A stretch of 64,000 bases of DNA from an uncultured Dehalococcoidia bacterium (GTDB taxonomy: Bacteria; Chloroflexota; Dehalococcoidia; Lucifugimonadales; UBA1123): the NCBI GenBank assembly GCA_958296105.1, contig OY282441.1, positions 1,151,800 through 1,215,799 of the forward strand, written 5' to 3'. Shown here piece after piece: positions 16,726 through 23,600 of the stretch. Position 1 is the stretch's first letter. Each line of letters opens with the position of its first letter. The notes below the pieces were generated by a model. It was not told where the DNA came from. It saw nothing but the letters and a program-made list of their open reading frames with translations, and did no database searches. A program made the translations under genes and the position numbers.

Positions 16726-17613
16726 ATGGCCACTGTACTAACCGTGAAGGCGCGACAGCCGACCGGAGACTATACGTTCCCCAAGCCTCTGCCCAAGCCT
16801 CTGCCAAGGCCCCACTCCATGCAGCAAGAACCGACAGTAACCGAAATACGGGCAACCATCCGCCACCACTTTTCGGGCCGCCCCGACGTGTTCGTGAGCG
16901 GCGAAGGCTACCTCTGCTTCGACACGCGGGACAGAGTAGGCTGGCTGATACCAGACTGCGTCGTGGCGTTCGGGGTGGATCCGCGCGCCATATTCAGGCG
17001 CAACGGATACGTGATCAGCGAAGTGGGCAAGCCGCCTGACTTCATCATCGAAGTCGCCTCATCGAGTACGGGGGCCGCCGACTACACCACCAAGCGCGAC
17101 AGGTACTCCGAGTACGGTGCCGTCGAGTACTGGCGGTTCGACCCCACGGGGGGAGCGTTCCACGACCGGCCTCTGGCAGGGGACACGCTGGTGGACGGCG
17201 AGTACCAGCCCATCCCTCTGCGCTACGAGCCTGACGGAGTTATCCGAGGACACAGCGCCGTCTTGGGGCTGGACCTGTGCTGGGTCAACGGCAGGCTGCG
17301 CTTCTACGACCCCGCATCCGGCGAATACCTGCGCAACATATCGGAGGCCGAGGCGCGCGCCCAAAGAATGGAATCCGAACGAGCCCAAGCCCAAGCCGAA
17401 CGAAACGAGGCCGAAGCCGAACAGGCGGACGCCGAAATGCGCGTCCAAAGAATGGAGGCCGAACGAGACGAGGCGCGGGCGGAACAGGCGGACGCCGAGG
17501 CGCGCGCCCACAGAATGGAAGCCGAGCGAGCCGAGTCCGAGGCGCGCGCGCAAAGAACGGAAGCCGAGGTTCGGCGGCTCAGGGAGGAGCTGCGCCGAAT
17601 GCGCTCGGAGTAG
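16726..17613 (+). CDS. Uma2-family (DUF820) protein, array copy 1, long coiled-coil tail
   Basis: 295 residues. The core is the Uma2 PD-(D/E)XK nuclease-like fold with IPDCVV, DFIIEVASSST and TTKRDRY giving the Asp, Glu and Lys of the motif, then EYWRFDP. The N-terminus carries a proline-rich KPLPKPLPRP stretch. The C-terminus is a charged coiled-coil of about 87 residues built from diverged EARAxRMEAE-type repeats, ending in VRRLREELRRMRSE. The ATG at 16726 follows GGAGG. It differs from copies 2-4 at the first residues, so the duplication boundary is probably just inside the gene. Uma2 proteins are abundant in cyanobacteria and Chloroflexota; their activity is largely uncharacterised. Confidence 0.85.
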   Translation: MATVLTVKARQPTGDYTFPKPLPKPLPRPHSMQQEPTVTEIRATIRHHFSGRPDVFVSGEGYLCFDTRDRVGWLIPDCVVAFGVDPRAIFRRNGYVISEVGKPPDFIIEVASSSTGAADYTTKRDRYSEYGAVEYWRFDPTGGAFHDRPLAGDTLVDGEYQPIPLRYEPDGVIRGHSAVLGLDLCWVNGRLRFYDPASGEYLRNISEAEARAQRMESERAQAQAERNEAEAEQADAEMRVQRMEAERDEARAEQADAEARAHRMEAERAESEARAQRTEAEVRRLREELRRMRSE

Positions 17614-17655
17614 CAACCGCCCTATCCAAGATATCCTCGGACGGAGGAACGCGCA

Positions 17656-18351
17656 ATGACCACCAGACTCATCGAGACACCTCGACTGACCGGAGACTAT
17701 ACGTTCCCCAAGCCTCTGCCCAAGCCTCTGCCAAGGCCCCACTCCATGCAGCAAGAACCCACAGTAACCGAAATACGGGCAACCATCCGCCACCACTTTT
17801 CGGACCGTCCAGACGTGTTCGTGAGCGGCGAAGGCTACCTCTGCTTCGACACGCGGGACAGAGCAGGCTGGCTGGTACCAGACTGCGTTGTGGCCTTCGG
17901 GGTTGATCCGCGCGCTATATTCAGGCGCAACGGATACGTGATCAGCGAGGTGGGCAAGCCGCCTGACTTCATCATCGAAGTCGCCTCATCGAGCACAGGG
18001 GCCGCCGACTACACCACCAAACGCGACAGGTACTCCGAGTACGGCGCCATCGAGTACTGGCGGTTCGACCCCACAGGGGGAGCGTTCCACGACCAACCTC
18101 TGGCAGGGGACACGCTGGTGGACGGCGAGTACCAGCCCATCCCCCTGCGCTACGAGCCTGACGGAGTTATCCGAGGCCACAGCGCCGTTCTGGGGCTGGA
18201 TCTGTGCTGGGTCAACGGCAGGCTGCGCTTCTACGACCCCGCATCCGGCGAATACCTGCGCAACATATCGGAGGCCGAGGCGCGCGCCCACAGAATGGAA
18301 GCCGAGGTTCGGCGGCTCAGGGAGGAGCTACGCCGAATGCGCTCGGAGTAG
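17656..18351 (+). CDS. Uma2-family protein, array copy 2, minimal tail
   Basis: 231 residues, the shortest copy. Predicted active-site residues are Asp76 (VPDCVV), Glu108 (DFIIEVA) and Lys122 (TTKRDRY). The tail has only one EARAHRMEAE unit before VRRLREELRRMRSE. It is 42 nt from both neighbours. This copy is the simplest reference form for the array. Confidence 0.85.
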   Translation: MTTRLIETPRLTGDYTFPKPLPKPLPRPHSMQQEPTVTEIRATIRHHFSDRPDVFVSGEGYLCFDTRDRAGWLVPDCVVAFGVDPRAIFRRNGYVISEVGKPPDFIIEVASSSTGAADYTTKRDRYSEYGAIEYWRFDPTGGAFHDQPLAGDTLVDGEYQPIPLRYEPDGVIRGHSAVLGLDLCWVNGRLRFYDPASGEYLRNISEAEARAHRMEAEVRRLREELRRMRSE

Positions 18352-18393
18352 CAACCGCCCCATCCAAAATCTCACCGGACGGAGGAACGCGCA

Positions 18394-19110
18394 ATGACCA
18401 CCAGACTCATCGAGACACCTCGACTGACCGGAGACTATACGTTCCCCAATCCGCTGCCCAAGCCTCCGCCAAGGCCCCACTCCATGCAGCAAGAACCCGC
18501 AGTAACCGAAATACGGGCAACCATCCGCCACCACTTTTCGGACCGTCCAGACGTGTTCGTAAGCGGCAAGGGCTACCTCTGCTTCGACACGCGGGACAGA
18601 GCAGGCTGGCTGGTACCAGACTGCGTTGTGGCGTTCGGGGTTGATCCTCGCGCCATATTCATACGCAACGGATACGTGATCAGCGAAGTGGGCAAGCCGC
18701 CTGACTTCATCATCGAAGTCGACTCATCGAGTACAGGGGCCGCCGACTACACCACCAAGCGCGATAGGTACTCCGAGTACGGCGCCATAGAGTACTGGTG
18801 GTTCGACCCCACAGGGGGAGCGTTCCACAACCGACCTCTGGCAGGGGACACGCTGGTAGATGGCGAGTACCAGCCCATCCCTCTGCGCTACGAGCCTGAC
18901 GGAGTTATCCGAGGCCACAGCGCCGTTCTGGGGCTGGACCTGTGCTGGGTCAACGGCAGGCTGCGCTTCTACGACCCCGCATCCGGCGAATACCTGCGCA
19001 ACATATCGGAGGCCGAAGCCGAACGAGACGAGGCCCAAGCGCGCGCCCAAAGAGCGGAGACCGAGATTCGGCGGCTCAGGGAGGAGCTGCGCCGAATCCG
19101 CACGGAGTAG
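18394..19110 (+). CDS. Uma2-family protein, array copy 3, most diverged core
   Basis: 238 residues. The putative catalytic Asp, Glu and Lys are kept. Several core positions differ from the other three copies: SGKGYL for SGEGYL, IFIRNGY for IFRRNGY, EVDSSST for EVASSST and EYWWFDP for EYWRFDP. The tail has its own sequence (AEAERDEAQARAQRAETE) and ends RRIRTE. These changes fall near the predicted active site and could alter activity or specificity. Confidence 0.85.
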   Translation: MTTRLIETPRLTGDYTFPNPLPKPPPRPHSMQQEPAVTEIRATIRHHFSDRPDVFVSGKGYLCFDTRDRAGWLVPDCVVAFGVDPRAIFIRNGYVISEVGKPPDFIIEVDSSSTGAADYTTKRDRYSEYGAIEYWWFDPTGGAFHNRPLAGDTLVDGEYQPIPLRYEPDGVIRGHSAVLGLDLCWVNGRLRFYDPASGEYLRNISEAEAERDEAQARAQRAETEIRRLREELRRIRTE

Positions 19111-19152
19111 CAACCGCCCCATCCAAAATCTCACCGGACGGAGGAACGCGCA

Positions 19153-19974
19153 ATGACCACCAGACTCATCGAGACACCTCGACTGACCGGAGACTATACG
19201 TTCCCCAATCCTCTGCCCAAGCCTCTGCCAAGGCCCCACTCCATGCAGCAAGAACCGACAGCAACCGAAATACGGGCAACCATCCGCCACCACTTTTCGG
19301 ACCGTCCAGACGTGTTCGTGAGCGGCGAAGGCTACCTCTGCTTCGACACGCGGGACAGAGTAGGCTGGCTGATACCAGACTGCGTTGTGGCGTTCGGGGT
19401 GGATCCGCGCGCCATATTCAGGCGCAACGGATACGTGATCAGCGAGGTGGGCAAGCCGCCTGACTTCATCATCGAAGTCGCCTCATCGAGTACAGGGGCC
19501 GCCGACTACACCACCAAGCGCGACAGGTACTCCGAGTACGGCGCCATAGAGTACTGGCGGTTCGACCCCACGGGGGGAGCGTTCCACGACCAGCCTCTGG
19601 CGGGGGATACGCTGGTGGACGGCGAGTACCAGCCCATCCCTCTGCGCTACGAGCCTGACGGAGTTATCCGAGGCCACAGCTCCGTTCTGGGGCTGGATCT
19701 GTGCTGGGTCAACGGCAGGCTGCGCTTCTACGACCCCGCATCCGGCGAATACCTGCGCAACATATCGGAGGCCGAAGCGCGCGCCCACAGAATGGAAGCC
19801 GAGAGAGCCGAGGCCGAGGCGCGCGCCCACAGAATGGAAGCCGAGAGAGCCGAGGCCGAGGCGCGCGCCCACAGAATGGAAGCCGAGAGAGCCGAGGCCG
19901 AGGCGCGCGCCCACAGAATGGAAGCCGAGGTTCGGCGGCTCAGGGAGGAGCTGCGCCGAATGCGCTCGGAGTAA
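19153..19974 (+). CDS. Uma2-family protein, array copy 4, perfect-repeat tail
   Basis: 273 residues. The core is as in copies 1 and 2. The tail consists of three full and one partial copy of a 14-residue unit (EARAHRMEAERAEA), encoded by near-perfect 42-bp repeats, before VRRLREELRRMRSE. It is the last copy: the 42-nt spacer motif is not found after it. Confidence 0.85.
   Translation: MTTRLIETPRLTGDYTFPNPLPKPLPRPHSMQQEPTATEIRATIRHHFSDRPDVFVSGEGYLCFDTRDRVGWLIPDCVVAFGVDPRAIFRRNGYVISEVGKPPDFIIEVASSSTGAADYTTKRDRYSEYGAIEYWRFDPTGGAFHDQPLAGDTLVDGEYQPIPLRYEPDGVIRGHSSVLGLDLCWVNGRLRFYDPASGEYLRNISEAEARAHRMEAERAEAEARAHRMEAERAEAEARAHRMEAERAEAEARAHRMEAEVRRLREELRRMRSE
19774..19929 (+). repeat. 42-bp coding minisatellite in Uma2 copy 4
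   Basis: Units lie at 19774-19815, 19816-19857 and 19858-19899, with a 30-bp partial unit at 19900-19929. They are identical apart from one GAA/GAG change in the first. Each adds 14 residues in frame. Such a tract can change length by slippage or unequal recombination without breaking the gene. Confidence 0.95.
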
Positions 19975-20132
19975 GTCTGCGCGTCCAACGCGCTCCAAGG
20001 CGGTGCGCTTTGGGCAGTCGCAAGCTGGGCATCCCGGTTTAGCGCTGTTCCCTCTTGTGCCGAAAGAGCTGGCGACAGGTATCCGCTTTCTGGGAAATTC
20101 ACGCCCTCGCTCCACACTCCGCCCGATGCGCG

Positions 20133-20138
20133 TATAAT
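20133..20138 (+). promoter_or_regulatory. -10 element (TATAAT) for the first GMC gene
   Basis: A perfect TATAAT lies 42 bp before the ATG at 20181. No obvious -35 hexamer is present. Confidence 0.5.
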
Positions 20139-20180
20139 GTCCCAAGCAATCCCCAAACATCATCAGGCAGGAGCGCTGAA

Positions 20181-21728
20181 ATGAAGTACGACCACATCAT
20201 CATCGGAGCGGGTTCGGCAGGGGCGATTCTCGCCACGCGGCTGACGGAAGACCCTTCCAAGTCCGTTCTGCTGCTGGAGGCGGGGCCTGATTACGCCGAG
20301 ATGGAAGACCTGCCCGACGAGGTGCGCTACGGCTACGCCACCGCCACGGACATTATGACCAGCGACCACAACTGGCAGCTCACCGGGCGCGCCACAGACG
20401 CGGCGGAGCCTATGCTGGTTCCCAGAGGCAAGGTGACGGGCGGGTCGTCCGCCATCAACGGCCAGATATTTCTGCGCGGCGTCCCCGAAGACTATGACAA
20501 CTGGAAGTCGTGGGGCAACGGCGAATGGGGTTTCGAGGACTGTCTACCCTACTTCCGCAAGCTGGAGACCGACACCACCTACTCGGACGACTTCCACGGC
20601 ACGGACGGACCAATCATCTGCCACAGGTTCCCAGAAGAGACGTGGCAGCCCGTCTCCAAGGCGTTCTATCAGTCCTGCTTGGACTACGGCTTCGAAGACT
20701 GCCCGGATCACAACAACCCGGACTCTACGGGCGTGGGACCGCTGCCGCTGAACAACCCCAACGGCATCCGCTGGAGTACCAATCTCGGCTATCTGAGCCT
20801 CTCGCGCCATCGCCTGAATCTGACCATCCGCCCCAACTGCGTGGTCCACCGCGTCGTGTTCGACGGAAACAGGGCCACGGGCGTCACGGTAGAGAGCGGT
20901 GGCGAGGTGTTCACGGTGGAGGGCGACGAGATCATCCTGAGCGCGGGCGCGGTGGGATCGCCCCAGATACTCCTGCTGTCCGGCGTCGGCCCGGCGGCGC
21001 ATCTCGACGAGGTCGGCATTCCAGTCGTCCACGACCTGCCGGGAGTCGGACAGAACCTGCGAGACCATCCGCTGGTGTACGTCACCTGGCGCGCGAAGCC
21101 CGATCACGAGTTCGACCTGTATGGTCCCAGAATGCAGTTCGGGCTGCGTTACACTGCCACCGGCTCCGACCTGCGCAACGACATGATAGTCTATATGAAC
21201 AACTTCGCCACCGAGCGCGTGAACCGCGGCGGCAGCCGCATGGAGCCGATCGGCGTCCGAATGATAGTCGGCCTCGATCTGGAAGTGGGCGCGGGCGAGC
21301 TGAAGCTGCAGTCGTCCGATCCGCGAGCGCAGCCCTCGCTGGACTACAACTACTTCACGGAGGAGTTCGACCGCGAGCGCATGAGGGAGGCGGTGCGGAT
21401 ATGCGTGGGGCTGGGCGAGCATGGGGCTTGGGACGACATCCTCGCCGAGCGAATGGAGCCGCCGGACGAGGCGCTGGAGTCGGACGACGCGCTCGACGAA
21501 TGGATGATGCGCGAGGTCACGACCGGTCATCACATATCCTGCACCAACAAGATGGGGCCGGCGTCCGACCCTATGGCGGTGGTCGATCAGTACGGCAAGG
21601 TCCACGGGCTGGAGGGCGTCCGCGTGGTCGACGCATCCATCATGCCCGACTGCGTGCGCGCCAACATCAACGTGACCACAATGATGATCGGCGAGAAGAT
21701 AGCGGACATGATCGCGGAGGGGCGGTGA
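20181..21728 (+). CDS. GMC-family FAD oxidoreductase, copy 1
   Basis: 515 residues of the glucose-methanol-choline family (choline dehydrogenase-like alcohol oxidation). The FAD dinucleotide motif is GAGSAG (Gly9-Gly14). LLEAG, the RGKVTGGSSAINGQIFLRG signature and the C-terminal GHHISCTNKMG with its active-site His are visible, followed by GVRVVDASIMPD. The ATG at 20181 has GGAGCG upstream and starts directly at the flavin-binding strand, so it is cytoplasmic. It is a paralogue of the 22077 gene. Substrate unknown; SAR202-type bacteria often carry many such paralogues. Confidence 0.92.
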   Translation: MKYDHIIIGAGSAGAILATRLTEDPSKSVLLLEAGPDYAEMEDLPDEVRYGYATATDIMTSDHNWQLTGRATDAAEPMLVPRGKVTGGSSAINGQIFLRGVPEDYDNWKSWGNGEWGFEDCLPYFRKLETDTTYSDDFHGTDGPIICHRFPEETWQPVSKAFYQSCLDYGFEDCPDHNNPDSTGVGPLPLNNPNGIRWSTNLGYLSLSRHRLNLTIRPNCVVHRVVFDGNRATGVTVESGGEVFTVEGDEIILSAGAVGSPQILLLSGVGPAAHLDEVGIPVVHDLPGVGQNLRDHPLVYVTWRAKPDHEFDLYGPRMQFGLRYTATGSDLRNDMIVYMNNFATERVNRGGSRMEPIGVRMIVGLDLEVGAGELKLQSSDPRAQPSLDYNYFTEEFDRERMREAVRICVGLGEHGAWDDILAERMEPPDEALESDDALDEWMMREVTTGHHISCTNKMGPASDPMAVVDQYGKVHGLEGVRVVDASIMPDCVRANINVTTMMIGEKIADMIAEGR

Positions 21729-21778
21729 GCGGTGGGCCAAGACTTCTGCGCGGTCACGCCTCTATTCGGCTGAGAATA

Positions 21779-22057
21779 TCATTCGACATCGGGCGGCATC
21801 GGGGCGGGAACTATGGCTTGGCGTGCAGCGATCTCATGCGCGCAGTCGAGAACGCCGAGAATGTCATCGTGTGGCAGGCGCGGGCAAGCCGTAATCGGTA
21901 CTGGCTCGCCCATGATCCGAGCGCCGCGGATAACGGGCTTGGCGAGCATGACTCTCGGATGGACTTCCTCGCGGTCGGTGAGAAGCGCTGAAATGCTCTC
22001 TCGTTTCAGCATGAGCGCGAATGCGCGGGGTTCCAGAAGAGTGTAAGATTTCGGCAA
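21779..22057 (-). pseudogene. Degraded DUF433-like (antitoxin-type) remnant
   Basis: This 92-codon frame on the minus strand lies in the 348-bp gap between the two GMC genes. It contains KPVIRGARI, the hallmark of DUF433, followed almost directly by PRLPHDDILGVLDCAHEIA, which resembles the C-terminal DUF433 helices. The usual middle segment (about 15-20 residues between RGTRI and the EYP region) is missing, so it looks like an internally deleted copy. It would begin with TTG and lacks a clear ribosome-binding site. DUF433 proteins are thought to be VapB-like antitoxins; no toxin is adjacent. Confidence 0.45.
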
Positions 22058-22076
22058 ACACTTGGAGCGCTGGAGA

Positions 22077-23600
22077 ATGATGATCTACGACCACGTCATA
22101 GTAGGCGCAGGGTCGGGGGGCGGCGCGCTGGCGGCGCGGCTGTCCGAAGACCCCAACCGCTCCGTGCTGCTGCTGGAAGCGGGCGTCGACTACCCCGACT
22201 TCGACACGATTCCCGACGACATCAAGTACGGCTGGGGAACAGGGACGGACTTCGTGGTGGAAGACCGCCATAACTGGGGCTTCACGGGGCGAGCGAGCGC
22301 GCTGAACGAGGCGATGGACGTCCCGCGCGGCAAGGTCACGGGCGGCACGAGCGCAATCAACGGACAGGTCTTTCTCAGGCCCACGATAGACGACTTCGAC
22401 TACTGGACATCTCTGGGCAACGACGAATGGAGCTACGGGGAGACGCTGCCGTTCCTGCGCCGCATGGAGACGGACACGGACTACTCGGACGACTACCACG
22501 GCAGCGACGGCCCGATCATCGTTCGCAGGCACAGCCTAGACTCGCTTCAGCCGGAGCAGGCGGCGTTCTATCAGTCGTGTCTCGCTCTCGGATTCCCAGA
22601 AAACCTCGACCACAACCACCCAGACGCCCACGGCGTGGGGCCGTACCCGCTGAACAACCCGAACGGCGTGCGCTGGAGCACCGCCATCGGCTATCTCGGC
22701 ATGGCGCGCCACCGCCTGAACCTGACCATTCGCCCCAACTGCTTCGTCCGCCGTGTGGCGTTCGAGGGAAACAGGGCTGTGGGCGTGGAGGTGGAGAGTG
22801 GGGGCGAGGTTTTCATCGTTCACGGCGACGAGATCATCCTCAGCGCCGGTCCCATAGCCTCGCCGCAGCTTCTGATGCTGTCCGGCATAGGGCCAGCCGA
22901 TCATCTGGCGGAGTTCGGCATCGGTCTGGTACACGACTCGCCCGGCGTCGGGCAGGGGCTTCGAGACCACCCCACCGTGCCGATGATCTGGAAGGCGCAA
23001 GCCCACGTCCCCGCGCCGCCGCAGGAGGTGGGTCCGCAGAAGGTCGCGCTGCGCTACACCGCGCCCGGCTCCCACCTGAAGAACGACATGATCGCAGTCA
23101 TGCGCTTTCGCAAGGAGGGTCACATGCTGCTGATGAGCGTTGGCCTCTATCTCGCGGTCGGACACGGGGAGCTGAGGCTGCAATCGGCCGATCCGCGCGT
23201 GCAGCCTCTTCTGGACTACAACTTCCTCGCCGACCCGTTCGATCGTCAGCGAATGCGCGACGGGATACAGCTCGCGCAGGACATCGTGGCAGGGACGAAG
23301 TTCGCAGACATCGCAGGCGCGCTCGTCTCGCCGAGCGAGGAGGATATGGAATCGGAAGGCGCGCTGGACGAATGGATGCTCCGCAGCGTCAGCACCATGC
23401 ACCATATATCATGCACCGCCAAGATGGGGCCGGATTCCGACCCCATGTCCGTAGTCGATCAGCACGGTCGCGTAAAAGGCGTCGCGGGCCTGCGCGTGGT
23501 TGACGGATCCATCCTGCCCGACTGCCCCAGATCGAACACCAACGTTCCCATAATGATGCTCGCCGAGCGCATCTCGGACTGGATCAAGGCGGGCGAGTGA
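22077..23600 (+). CDS. GMC-family FAD oxidoreductase, copy 2
   Basis: 507 residues, homologous throughout to the 20181 gene. It has a GAGSGG flavin motif near the N-terminus, RGKVTGGTSAINGQVFLRP, and the C-terminal MHHISCTAKMGPDSDP active-site region. I start it at the ATG at 22077 (GGAG 9 nt upstream). Its TGA overlaps the GTG of the DUF3179 gene by 4 nt, so translation is probably coupled, placing the DUF3179 protein in the same operon. Confidence 0.92.
   Translation: MMIYDHVIVGAGSGGGALAARLSEDPNRSVLLLEAGVDYPDFDTIPDDIKYGWGTGTDFVVEDRHNWGFTGRASALNEAMDVPRGKVTGGTSAINGQVFLRPTIDDFDYWTSLGNDEWSYGETLPFLRRMETDTDYSDDYHGSDGPIIVRRHSLDSLQPEQAAFYQSCLALGFPENLDHNHPDAHGVGPYPLNNPNGVRWSTAIGYLGMARHRLNLTIRPNCFVRRVAFEGNRAVGVEVESGGEVFIVHGDEIILSAGPIASPQLLMLSGIGPADHLAEFGIGLVHDSPGVGQGLRDHPTVPMIWKAQAHVPAPPQEVGPQKVALRYTAPGSHLKNDMIAVMRFRKEGHMLLMSVGLYLAVGHGELRLQSADPRVQPLLDYNFLADPFDRQRMRDGIQLAQDIVAGTKFADIAGALVSPSEEDMESEGALDEWMLRSVSTMHHISCTAKMGPDSDPMSVVDQHGRVKGVAGLRVVDGSILPDCPRSNTNVPIMMLAERISDWIKAGE

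Larger units (their letters stand above)
16726..19974 (+). repeat. Tandem array of four Uma2 genes
   Basis: Four direct copies of gene plus spacer lie head to tail. All three spacers are 42 nt; the second and third are identical and the first differs at a few bases. Each spacer ends with the same ribosome-binding site (GGACGGAGGAACGCGCA) before the ATG. Core genes are nearly identical at DNA level, which indicates recent duplication or continuing gene conversion. Confidence 0.95.

Noticed and set aside
16726-19974. A CRISPR array or transposon behind the regular repeats at 16.7-20 kb
   Set aside because: The repeats are whole protein-coding genes plus 42-nt spacers. No short palindromic repeats, unique spacers, terminal inverted repeats or transposase are present.
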